DNA of 7,167 nucleotides, taken from an uncultured bacterium (lineage in GTDB: Bacteria > Planctomycetota > Phycisphaerae > Phycisphaerales > SM1A02). Made by a program: the position numbers and the translations under genes. Of the stretch, positions 1-7,119 are shown piece by piece. The number at the start of each line of letters is the position of its first letter. Position 1 is the stretch's first letter. A model generated the notes under the pieces. The model worked only from the letters and a program-made list of their open reading frames with translations. It searched no databases and was not told the DNA's origin. Location of the stretch: contig CAIXEV010000153.1 of assembly GCA_903918555.1 (NCBI GenBank), positions 1 through 7,167 on the forward strand, read 5' to 3'.

Positions 1-153
1 AGCACTTTTCGCGTGCCCCGAACGACCCATTGTGCGGGCAGGTCCGCGATTTCGGGAGAGATTTGGCGAGCGGTGGGGTTGAGTTGCCGACAGAGGGTTG
101 TGGCGGAACGCCCGCCCTCGGCGCCGCTCTCGGCGTCTCGGGGCTGTCCGTCT

Positions 154-157
154 GGAG
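154..157 (+). promoter_or_regulatory. Ribosome binding site of the metalloprotease gene
   Basis: GGAG sits 6 nt before the ATG at 164. It decides the start: the in-frame TTG at 98 has no comparable purine run at the right distance, and starting there would put an Arg-rich extension before the signal peptide. Confidence 0.6.
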
Positions 158-163
158 TTCACC

Positions 164-2455
164 ATGTTGGCGGTTCAGACCTTCGCGAAGGCCTTGCTAG
201 TGTTGGCGACCACGCTCCCCCCGGGGACGGCGGGACGCGATGCGCCGGCTCCTGTGTTCCTCCCCGACGCCGCGCGGCCTGCCGTGCAGGCGCGCGCGCC
301 GCGCCTCGACCCGCAGGCGGTGCGCCGCGCGGCCGTCCAGACCGTGCCGCGCCAGCTGCGTCGACACCTGTCGCTCATCGAGGTCGACGCGGCCGCCCTC
401 GAGGCGTTCGCCGCGCGCGGCGGTGGCGTCCTGCGAGGGTTCCCCGTCGATCCATTGCGCGCATTCGACCTTGTCCTGCAGCCGACCGCCGCGCTCGCAG
501 CCGTGCCGTCGGTCGACCAGATCGTCGTCGGCGCCCACGGCGAGCTCGCATCGATCCCGACACCTCCGCGCGGAGCCTTCCTGAGCGGCGGCGTGGTCGG
601 CGACCCAGACAGCACCGCCTTTCTCGCGTCGAGCGCTGCCGGGACCTTCGGCTTCGTCCAGAGCGGAGGGACGACCTGGATCATCTCGAGCGGCCCGTAC
701 GACAGCGGGCTTCCGACCGTCGCCTACAACGCGACCGACCTGCCCGAAGGCTGGATCGACCCGCCGCAGTGGATGTGCGAGTCGATCGATGTGGCCGCAG
801 ACATCCCCGACTCGGGCGATGGCGCCGTCGCCGGTTCGCAGCCGTGCCGGCAGTTCCGCGTCGCGTTCGAGACCGACTACGAGTTCCTGCAGAAGTTCGG
901 CGGCAACGCAAGCGCTGCGTCTGGCTACATCGCGACGGTGGCCGGGGCGCTCACCACCATCTTCGAGCGCGACCTGAACGCGCGCCTGGCCGCGAGCTAT
1001 GTGCGGCTCTGGAGCACGCCGAGCGATCCTTGGACCCAGTCCACGCCGACCTCGCAGCTGAACGAGTTCCGCAGCGTGTGGTCGAGCACGATGGGAGGCG
1101 TGCAGCGCGACATCGCGCACTTCCTTTCGGGCCGCAACCTCGGCGGCGGCGTCGCCGATCTGCCCGGGCTCTGCTCGGGTTCGTCGTTCGGCTACGGACT
1201 CTCGACCGGCATCAACGGCTCGTTCCCGACGCCGCTCGTCGACAACTCCGACCAGAACTGGGACATCTACCTCGTCGCGCACGAAGTCGGTCACAACTTC
1301 GGCGGCGTGCACACGCACTCGCTGACTCCGCCGGTCGACGGCTGCGGCGCGACGCCGCCGGACTGCAGCGGCGCGGCGCAGGGCACGCTGATGAGCTACT
1401 GCGGGTTCTGCGGGGGCGGCATCGCGAACATCACGCTTGGGTTCCATCCGCAGAACATCGCCAGCATGGCCACCTACCTCGCCGGCCGCCCGTGCGACTA
1501 CACGGGGCCTGCGCGCGCGCCGGTCGCGACCAACGACTCGGCCACCGCCTACGCGGGCATTCCCCAGGTGGTCGATGTCCTCGCGAACGACTTTCCGTTC
1601 AACTGCGAGTCGGTCGTGATCGACGGTTTCACGGCGCTCACCGGCGCGGGCGCGACCGTCACCCGCACCTCGGGTGGTGGACCCAATCTCTACGATGTGC
1701 TGATCTACACGCTCCCCGCCGGTTCGGGTTTCCTCGGTCTTGACGCCTTCAGCTACACGCTGCGCGACGCATCGGGCCAGACGGCGTCGGGCATCGCGGT
1801 CGTGACGGTGGCGCCGCTTCGGCAGCCCGACAATCCCGTCGGCGGCTCGCCACAGCTCTCGGTGTCCTACTACGCGCTCAGCGCGCCGACAGGCCTGCCT
1901 GCCTTCGCGGGGCTCACGCCGTACTCGACGGCGGCCGCGCCCTCGATCAACTTCACGCCGACGACCGCAGGGTTTGCGACAAGCAACCGAAGCGATGAAG
2001 TGGGCGCCGTGTTCACGGGCTGGATCGATGTGCCGGCGTCGGGTGGCTGGACCTTCTCGCTGTCGTCCGACGAAGGGTCGCGGCTTGTGATCGGGAGCAC
2101 GGTCGTCGTCGCGCACGATGGGCTGCATGCCTTCAGCGAGAAGTCCGGCACGATCGGCCTAGCGGCCGGCCGGCACGCGTTCCGGGTCGAGTACTTCGAG
2201 GCGACCGGATCGGCCGGCCTCGTCGCATCGTGGCAGGGCCCGACCATCGCGAAGGCCGTGATTCCTGCGTCGGTGTTCACCTCTGGCGGCGCTGCCAACG
2301 CAGCCGACTTCAACAGCTCCGGCACCGTCGACGCCGTCGACCTGACGCTGCTGCTCGTCGACTGGGGCGTGCTGGGCTCGCCGCGCGACCTCACGGGCGA
2401 TACCCGCGTGACGGGCGCGGATCTGTCGGTGCTGCTCTTCAATTGGACGGGCTGA
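164..2455 (+). CDS. Secreted metzincin (reprolysin/M12-like) zinc metalloprotease with Ig-like, PA14-like and dockerin-like C-terminal domains
   Basis: A 763-residue exported zinc endopeptidase. Residues 1-24 form a signal peptide with core ALLVLATTLPP. Residues about 60-200 resemble a reprolysin propeptide, including the pattern FLSGGVVGDPDS. The catalytic domain runs from about C228 to C444 and holds the metzincin zinc motif HEVGHNFGGVH (H373, E374, H377, H383), then the Met-turn LMSYCGFCGGG with M410. Residues about 454-551 are an Ig/cadherin-like domain (starting VATNDSATA). Residues about 563-705 are PA14-like, with SSDEGSRLVIG and HAFRVEYFE signatures. Residues 712-763 carry two EF-hand-like repeats (DFNSSGTVDAVDL and DLTGDTRVTGADL) and end NWTG. 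The ATG at 164 is preferred because GGAG lies 6 nt upstream. The same frame opens at a TTG at 98, which would add 22 Arg-rich residues. The protein substrate cannot be told. The protease class is secure; the names of the accessory domains are by pattern only. Confidence 0.9.
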   Translation: MLAVQTFAKALLVLATTLPPGTAGRDAPAPVFLPDAARPAVQARAPRLDPQAVRRAAVQTVPRQLRRHLSLIEVDAAALEAFAARGGGVLRGFPVDPLRAFDLVLQPTAALAAVPSVDQIVVGAHGELASIPTPPRGAFLSGGVVGDPDSTAFLASSAAGTFGFVQSGGTTWIISSGPYDSGLPTVAYNATDLPEGWIDPPQWMCESIDVAADIPDSGDGAVAGSQPCRQFRVAFETDYEFLQKFGGNASAASGYIATVAGALTTIFERDLNARLAASYVRLWSTPSDPWTQSTPTSQLNEFRSVWSSTMGGVQRDIAHFLSGRNLGGGVADLPGLCSGSSFGYGLSTGINGSFPTPLVDNSDQNWDIYLVAHEVGHNFGGVHTHSLTPPVDGCGATPPDCSGAAQGTLMSYCGFCGGGIANITLGFHPQNIASMATYLAGRPCDYTGPARAPVATNDSATAYAGIPQVVDVLANDFPFNCESVVIDGFTALTGAGATVTRTSGGGPNLYDVLIYTLPAGSGFLGLDAFSYTLRDASGQTASGIAVVTVAPLRQPDNPVGGSPQLSVSYYALSAPTGLPAFAGLTPYSTAAAPSINFTPTTAGFATSNRSDEVGAVFTGWIDVPASGGWTFSLSSDEGSRLVIGSTVVVAHDGLHAFSEKSGTIGLAAGRHAFRVEYFEATGSAGLVASWQGPTIAKAVIPASVFTSGGAANAADFNSSGTVDAVDLTLLLVDWGVLGSPRDLTGDTRVTGADLSVLLFNWTG

Positions 2456-4844
2456 CCGATGCAGGCGCACTGGGCGCCGGCGGCGGGGCCTCGTCGCTCA
2501 GCTCGATGCGCTTCTTCGTGTCGCCCGGGAGAAGCGGGTAGGGCTTGCCGTCCTGCCACCATGCATGCAGGTTTCGGAAGTTCGGCGAGGTTGGAAGCCC
2601 CGACTGGCCGCCGGGCGTCACGAGGACAGCGTCGTCGAGTTGCGAGGGGCTGACGACGGACCGCTGGCTTGCGCCGAAGCGGGGCGTCTGGACGCGCACG
2701 CAGGTCGGGTGGCCCGGGAGCGGCGCCTTGGGCATCTCGGCGAGGCGCGCTGCGGCGCCGAGTGAGTCTGCCGCGGGGTGACGCATCGACAGGCGGTTGC
2801 GCTCGCCGCGGGTCGCGAACACGCGCGCGGGTTCCGTCGTCGTCGCGGACGCGGCGCGCGAACTCTCTGCTGCGCGGGCGTTCTCTGCTGCGCGTGCTAG
2901 CCACGCGGTTGCCTTCGAGCGCCACGCGTCGTCGCTCGCGCCGGCGACCAGATGGGCCGGTCGCGTCTCGAGGATGCGCAGGAGCGCCTCGTCGTCGAGC
3001 GCCATGCGCGCCGCTTCGGCCGTGAGGCCGTGTGGCGCGCCGGCCGGGGTTGCAGCGAGCCAGCCCGCGAACTCCGCCGACATCTGGCTGCGGAACGCGT
3101 CGAGCAGGACCGAGGCCGAACTCGTCGCGGTGACTTCGCCGTCCCATGCAGCGATCTCCGCGCGCGCCTTCTCCGACAAGTCGGGAAGCGTCGCGCCTCC
3201 GAGCGCGGCGACGATCGCGTCGCGCCAGCGCATGAGCCGCGGCGACCGAACATCGAGCTGCACGGCGTGCAGCGAGGCCTCGTCCCAATCGCTCCGCGCC
3301 GCGAGGAGCTGGCGCAGCCGATAGGCGCGATCGCCCTGCGCCTCGTCGCCACCGAGGACGGCCGCCAGCGCGCCCGTGGGTGCGACCGACAACTGGTTGC
3401 CGCTCGTCAGGATGCCGGACGGCGGATCGACGATCGTGGGCTTGTCATCCATCGCGAGCGACCCGCGCCAGGGCTCGGCGTCGCGCCATGCGACGATGCG
3501 CGGCGTCGCGCGCGTGCGCAGCGGCAGCGCTCCCGAGATCGTCCAGCCGATCCGGCCGTCCGACGAGGCGACCAGCACATTCTGCGGCGGGCCCTTCCAG
3601 CGGCGCGCGCACGCAAGCGCGGCGTCGAGCGTGGTGGCGTCCGCCATGTCGAAGAGGCCGAAGTCGATCGCCTCGTCGATCAGGATCGGCGAGCGAAGCG
3701 CCAGCAGGTCGCCGTTTGGCAGCGTCGCGACCACCGGGCCGAACTCCGTCGACCGCACCGTGACGGTCGACGCAGCGGGGCCTGCGCCGATCGCGACCGA
3801 TCGCTGCGAGAAGGGCTTGGCGCCTTCCTTCGTGAGGTATCGCTCGGCGTTCGTCGGATCCCGTTCGAGGAGGACGAGATCGGAGAGGTCCGCCGTCAGG
3901 TTGGTGAAGCCCCACGCGACATGCCCGTTGGTGCCCTGCACGATCGCCGGAACGCCGGGCAGCGACAGCCCGATGAGTCGCCCTCCGTCCCACACGAGGT
4001 CGACGCGGTACCAGAAGTTCGGCGCCATCAGCGTCAGGTGCATGTCGTTGCCGACGATGGCGCGGCCGTCGCGCGTGCGCGAGCCGGCGACCGCGAATGC
4101 ATTCGATCCGGGCGTCTCGAGCGACTTCGGCTCGCCCGCCGCGTTCGTCGGCTTCGCGCCGTCGGCGGATTCCCTGCGAAGGTCGAGCGTCTTCGCGTCG
4201 GGCATCGCAAGCGCTGCGGGCGAGGGGCTTCCGTCGACCGTCATGTCGAACGCGCCGCGGCCCGAGGTGAAGAACGCGGCGATCTCGTCGCCGAAGGCTC
4301 GGTAGAGCGGCGTCCGCGCGCGGTCGACTTCCTCGGAACTGTCGAGGTATCGCGCCATGCTCAGCTGGACGAGCATCGAGTCGGCGGGCGTCCACGGCGC
4401 GCACGGGGCCTTCAGCAGCTGGTACTCGAACGGCTTCGCGACCGCGAGCTGCGCATTCACGCCCGCGGCGTACGCCTCGAGCAGCGCGCGGTGCCTCTCG
4501 GGCAGCCGCGCGACCGCGCGCTCGGCGATCGCGCGCAGGCCGAGATTGGCCGCCTCGCGGTCGAGCGCCACGCCTTGCGGCACGATCTGCCCGAGTTCGC
4601 CCGCCGGTTCGCGGCGCGCGAGGTCCATCTGCAGGAAGCGCTCGCGCGCGTGGATCCAGCCCTGCGCGCACACGGCGTCGGCGAGCGTCTTGGCGCGGAT
4701 GGTCGGGATCTCGACCGAGTCGAGATCGATCTCGACGGGCGCTGCGAGCGCGGGGAGCGCCGCGCGGATCGTCTCGATCTCGCGCGTGTCGGTGGGAGCC
4801 GCGAGAAGGAGCGTTGCGGCGAGCGAGAGGGTGGAGAGTGGCAT
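2439..4844 (-). CDS. Secreted penicillin acylase family (S45) Ntn-hydrolase
   Basis: An 801-residue precursor of an N-terminal-nucleophile amidohydrolase. This family hydrolyses amide bonds in beta-lactams, N-acyl homoserine lactones and other acylated amines; the substrate here is unknown. Residues 1-16 are a signal peptide (MPLSTLSLAATLLLAA). The alpha chain and spacer run to G246. The nucleophile is expected to be S247 in PGSNAFAV, freed by self-cleavage. Counting S247 as beta-1, His falls at beta-23 (NDMHL) and the Asn of SGNQ (N483) at beta-237, close to the catalytic Asn near beta-241 in penicillin G acylase. Other family marks are GTNGHVAWGFTN and, near the C-terminus, GGQSGLPTSPNF followed by WWQDGKPYPLLPG. 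The tail is Pro/Ala/Ser-rich. Length is normal for the family. It begins 9 nt after the propeller gene ends and has no clear ribosome site, so translational coupling is likely. Confidence 0.92.
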   Translation of the reverse strand: MPLSTLSLAATLLLAAPTDTREIETIRAALPALAAPVEIDLDSVEIPTIRAKTLADAVCAQGWIHARERFLQMDLARREPAGELGQIVPQGVALDREAANLGLRAIAERAVARLPERHRALLEAYAAGVNAQLAVAKPFEYQLLKAPCAPWTPADSMLVQLSMARYLDSSEEVDRARTPLYRAFGDEIAAFFTSGRGAFDMTVDGSPSPAALAMPDAKTLDLRRESADGAKPTNAAGEPKSLETPGSNAFAVAGSRTRDGRAIVGNDMHLTLMAPNFWYRVDLVWDGGRLIGLSLPGVPAIVQGTNGHVAWGFTNLTADLSDLVLLERDPTNAERYLTKEGAKPFSQRSVAIGAGPAASTVTVRSTEFGPVVATLPNGDLLALRSPILIDEAIDFGLFDMADATTLDAALACARRWKGPPQNVLVASSDGRIGWTISGALPLRTRATPRIVAWRDAEPWRGSLAMDDKPTIVDPPSGILTSGNQLSVAPTGALAAVLGGDEAQGDRAYRLRQLLAARSDWDEASLHAVQLDVRSPRLMRWRDAIVAALGGATLPDLSEKARAEIAAWDGEVTATSSASVLLDAFRSQMSAEFAGWLAATPAGAPHGLTAEAARMALDDEALLRILETRPAHLVAGASDDAWRSKATAWLARAAENARAAESSRAASATTTEPARVFATRGERNRLSMRHPAADSLGAAARLAEMPKAPLPGHPTCVRVQTPRFGASQRSVVSPSQLDDAVLVTPGGQSGLPTSPNFRNLHAWWQDGKPYPLLPGDTKKRIELSDEAPPPAPSAPASVSPSN

Positions 4845-4853
4845 GGCGTGCGC

Positions 4854-5969
4854 TCAGTTCCGGTTGCGGATGAAGTACTCGGGGTTGTCGGCGAGGCCGC
4901 TGACGAACGGCGCCGCGTCGGGCGTGCCGTCAGGCAGGCGGAATCGCAGCACGGCCTTGCCCTTGCGGCTTCCGACATAGAGCCAGCCGCCGTCGATCGC
5001 GAGCGCGCTCGGCGCGTCGAGGCCGGCGTCGGGGCCGATGAAGCGCGTCACGGTGCCGTCGGCGAGCAAGACGCGGAAGACGCTGTTCTGCTTGTTGTCG
5101 GAGATGAAGAGCGCGGAACCATCAGGCGAGAACAAGAGCTGAATGGGCGTCTCGAGGCCATGTTCCTTCGAGGCGATCGTCGCCTCGCGCCGACCCGTCG
5201 CCGGATCCCAGCGCGAGACCTCGCCGTCGCCGCGGTCGGCGACATAGAGCTTGCCGTCGGGGCCGAACGCGATGCCGCGAACTTCCTTGATGCCGCGCTC
5301 GCTCTTGCCGTTCGGCGACATCTCGCGCGAAGGCACGACGAGCCCCGCCGTCTTGGTGCCGGTGTCCGCGCCGCCGTCGCGGGCCAACGGCTTGCCGGCG
5401 AGCGGTGTGCCCGGCGCGCCGTAGCGGGTGACCGTGTTCGAGTCCTGGTTCGACGCGTAGATCGCGCCGTCTGGGCCGACCGCCAGCGCGTAGGGGTGCT
5501 GGAGCAGCGGATTCGCGTCGCCGCCGCGCGCGTACACGCCGACGAACGGACGCGTGCCCGAGCTGCCCGGCCGGTCGTAGTGGAGGAGCATGGTGTTGCT
5601 CTTCCATGCGGCGATGACCAGCAGCGTGCCATCCGCAAGCGGAAGGAGCCCGCGCAGGCCGTGCACCTTGCCGATGTCGGCCGAAGCGGGTCCGAGGACG
5701 CTCGGCTTCGTGGATCCGTCGGAACCGAATCCGAGCACATTGTCGTTGCCGGTGCTGGTGTCCGCGTCGCCGTCGCCGTGGAGCGTTGCGTACCACGCGA
5801 CGCCGCCGGCGGGCGCGGACGGCGCTGGACTCGGCGCTGGAGTCGGCGCGGCGGCGTCGTCCTTCCGGTCGCGCTTCGAGTGCTCATGATGGCGATGTTC
5901 GTCCTGCGCGACGGCGGTCTGCGCGGCGAGCCCGAGTGCGGCGAGCGACACGATCTTGCCGAGGCCCAT
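4854..5969 (-). CDS. Secreted NHL/SMP-30-like beta-propeller protein with His-rich N-terminal segment
   Basis: A 371-residue exported protein. The leader MGLGKIVSLAALG ends with an AVA cleavage site before Q22. Next come a charged, His-rich stretch (DEHRHHEHSKRDRKDD, residues 23-38) and a Pro/Ala linker (about 39-57). The rest repeats a propeller-blade pattern, 'P..LA..PDG.LYV.D...N.V.R', with units beginning near residues 103, 156, 227, 272 and 317 (for example AVGPDGAIYASNQDSN, AFGPDGKLYVADRGDG and LFSPDGSALFISDNKQN). A five- or six-bladed fold is expected. NHL and SMP-30/gluconolactonase propellers bind ligands or hydrolyse lactones; no catalytic set can be assigned here. The frame is open upstream to an ATG at 6095 and has another ATG at 5996. 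The start at 5969 is chosen because it gives a clean signal peptide and keeps the divergent promoter region free, though its ribosome site (GGAT) is weak. It is likely the first gene of an operon with the acylase. Confidence 0.82.
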   Translation of the reverse strand: MGLGKIVSLAALGLAAQTAVAQDEHRHHEHSKRDRKDDAAAPTPAPSPAPSAPAGGVAWYATLHGDGDADTSTGNDNVLGFGSDGSTKPSVLGPASADIGKVHGLRGLLPLADGTLLVIAAWKSNTMLLHYDRPGSSGTRPFVGVYARGGDANPLLQHPYALAVGPDGAIYASNQDSNTVTRYGAPGTPLAGKPLARDGGADTGTKTAGLVVPSREMSPNGKSERGIKEVRGIAFGPDGKLYVADRGDGEVSRWDPATGRREATIASKEHGLETPIQLLFSPDGSALFISDNKQNSVFRVLLADGTVTRFIGPDAGLDAPSALAIDGGWLYVGSRKGKAVLRFRLPDGTPDAAPFVSGLADNPEYFIRNRN

Positions 5970-6025
5970 GATCCAACCACAGATGCGTGAAGGCATGCGG
6001 GGCAGTGTAGGTTTCGCGTCGGCGC

Positions 6026-6054
6026 TTGGCTTCACCCGCGCTTTGGGGTAGCGT
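6026..6054 (+). promoter_or_regulatory. Candidate promoter of the TIM-barrel gene
   Basis: TTGGCT and TAGCGT are 17 bp apart, ending 39 nt before the ATG at 6094. Each box matches the sigma-70 consensus only in part. The position and spacing fit, but planctomycete promoters are poorly conserved, so this is a weak call. Confidence 0.2.
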
Positions 6055-6084
6055 GCACGAGTCGATTGAACGCCTGGCTCCCTC

Positions 6085-6089
6085 GGAGG
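6085..6089 (+). promoter_or_regulatory. Ribosome binding site of the TIM-barrel gene
   Basis: GGAGG, the best Shine-Dalgarno match in the window, lies 4 nt before the ATG at 6094. It fixes that start and argues that this stretch is leader sequence rather than the N-terminus of the opposite-strand propeller frame. Confidence 0.7.
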
Positions 6090-6093
6090 CAAC

Positions 6094-7032
6094 ATGGACC
6101 GTCGTGACGCGCTCGGAATCCTCGGACTCGCCTCGCTTGGTGGGCTCGTCTCGCACGCGCTCGGTCAGTCGGCCGCGCCGGCCGCAGCGACCGTGACGGC
6201 GCCGCCCGCGAAGAACCCGATCTCGCTCGCGCAGTGGTCGCTGCACCGCCGCTTCGGGCTGTGCAAGCCCGAGGAGCGCCCGAGCGTGGTCGCCGATCCG
6301 ATGGACTTCGGCAAGTTCGCGCGCGAGGAGTTTGGAATCACGCGGCTCGAGCTCGTCAACTCGTTCTACCGCCCGCGCATCGCCGAGAAGGGCTTCGCCA
6401 CGGCGCTGCGCAAGCGGTTCGACGACGACGGTGTGCAGTCGCTTCTCATCATGTGCGACGGCGAGGGACTCTGCGGCTCGGCCGAGGAGTCGGCGCGGAA
6501 GGAGTTCGCCGCGAACCACGAGAAGTGGCTCGAGCTCGCGAAGGCGCTCGGCTGCCACTCGATCCGCGTGAACGCGATCGGCGAAGGCACGGCGGACGAG
6601 CAGGCGAAGCGCTGCGCGGATGGCCTCGTGAAGCTCCTCGCGCGCGCGAAGCCCTACGGACTCCATGTGATCGTCGAGAACCACGGCGGCCTCTCGTCGG
6701 ACGGCAGCTGGGTGGTCGGGGTCATCAAGGCCGTGAACGACCCGGCGTGCGGCACGCTGCCCGACTTCGGCAACTGGCGCGACGGCAGCGGGACGCTGGT
6801 CGATCCGGTGCGGAATGTCGGGCTTGTCGTCCCGTTTGCGAAGGGCGTGTCCGCGAAGAGCTACGACTTCGACGACAAGGGCAACGAGACGCTGCTCGAC
6901 TACCCGAAGCTCATCGAGGTCGTGAAGAAGAGCGGCTACACGGGCGCGATCGGCATCGAGTACGAAGGCAAGCGCCTCAGCGAGCCCGACGGCATCCGCG
7001 CGACGAAGGCGCTGCTCGAGCGGCTGATCTGA
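6094..7032 (+). CDS. Exported sugar phosphate isomerase/epimerase-like TIM-barrel protein
   Basis: A 312-residue protein of the xylose-isomerase-like TIM-barrel (AP-endonuclease 2) superfamily, whose members isomerise or epimerise sugars and inositols using a divalent metal. The N-terminus MDRRDALGILGLASLGG resembles a twin-arginine leader (R3, R4), with likely cleavage near ALG-Q25; folded export would suit a metalloenzyme. Barrel strands carry candidate metal ligands: E86 (RLELVN), E195 in VIVENHGG, D224 in LPDFGNW and E289 in GIEYEG. The usual strand motif His-x-Lys is here Ser-Ala-Lys (253-255, in SAKSYDFD), so the His ligand appears replaced. Length is normal for the family plus a leader. 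The start is fixed by a strong GGAGG. The reaction and substrate cannot be told from sequence; related planctomycete proteins are mostly annotated only by family. It stands alone on its strand, divergent from the propeller-acylase operon. Confidence 0.88.
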   Translation: MDRRDALGILGLASLGGLVSHALGQSAAPAAATVTAPPAKNPISLAQWSLHRRFGLCKPEERPSVVADPMDFGKFAREEFGITRLELVNSFYRPRIAEKGFATALRKRFDDDGVQSLLIMCDGEGLCGSAEESARKEFAANHEKWLELAKALGCHSIRVNAIGEGTADEQAKRCADGLVKLLARAKPYGLHVIVENHGGLSSDGSWVVGVIKAVNDPACGTLPDFGNWRDGSGTLVDPVRNVGLVVPFAKGVSAKSYDFDDKGNETLLDYPKLIEVVKKSGYTGAIGIEYEGKRLSEPDGIRATKALLERLI

Positions 7033-7050
7033 GCGGCCGCGGCTGCCGCT
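7032..7050 (+). other. GC-rich hairpin at the stop codon of the TIM-barrel gene
   Basis: AGCGGC (7032-7037) pairs with GCCGCT (7045-7050) around a 7-nt loop. The stem begins in the last base of the stop codon and includes a GCGGCCGC palindrome (7033-7040). It may be part of a transcription-end structure, or chance in GC-rich DNA. Confidence 0.3.
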
Positions 7051-7067
7051 GGTGCTCGTGACGGGAC

Positions 7068-7086
7068 CGCCGCGCGAAGCGCGGCG
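7068..7086 (+). other. Perfect 8-bp GC hairpin with GAA loop
   Basis: CGCCGCGC (7068-7075) and GCGCGGCG (7079-7086) are exact reverse complements around a GAA triloop. It lies 36 nt after the TIM-barrel stop with no following T-run, so if it ends transcription it is not a classical intrinsic terminator. Confidence 0.4.
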
Positions 7087-7119
7087 CGCTGTCGTGAACT
7101 CGAGGGGTTCAGCTAGCAC

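Larger units (their letters stand above)
5970..6093. promoter_or_regulatory. Divergent intergenic control region between the propeller-acylase operon and the TIM-barrel gene
   Basis: This 124-bp gap separates two genes that point away from each other, so it should hold both promoters. On the plus strand a weak sigma-70-like pair can be drawn: TTGGCT (6026-6031), a 17-bp spacer and TAGCGT (6049-6054). On the minus strand TACACT (6009-6004) could be a -10 box, without a convincing -35 box. An 8-bp palindrome, CGTGCACG, lies at 6052-6059 and overlaps the plus-strand -10 candidate. These boxes are by eye in GC-rich DNA and may be chance. Confidence 0.4.

Noticed and set aside
98..163. TTG start at 98 for the metalloprotease
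   Set aside because: Adds an Arg-rich stretch before the signal peptide and lacks a good ribosome site, while GGAG sits 6 nt before the ATG at 164.
1..163. Promoter or small RNA upstream of the metalloprotease
   Set aside because: No convincing -35/-10 pair or stable fold could be seen; only a 4-bp GCAC/GTGC repeat near the window edge.
13..1743. A 576-codon plus-strand open frame overlapping the metalloprotease in another frame
   Set aside because: Begins at GTG without a ribosome site and gives Arg-rich low-complexity protein; shadow of the protease gene.
197..2128. A 643-codon open frame on the minus strand opposite the metalloprotease
   Set aside because: Arg/Ala/Gly-rich shadow with no recognisable fold; the plus strand has the zinc motif and domain series.
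2952..5990. A 1012-codon open frame on the plus strand opposite the acylase and propeller genes
   Set aside because: Its translation is Arg-rich and of low complexity, with no domain pattern, and it lies antisense to two genes with clear family motifs. It follows from the GC-biased codon positions of the real genes.
5970..6095. Longer start for the propeller gene at 6095 or 5996
   Set aside because: The 6095 start would overlap the TIM-barrel start codon and put 42 non-signal residues before the leader. The 5996 start has no ribosome site and would lie almost at the candidate transcription start. The leader starting at 5969 is complete.
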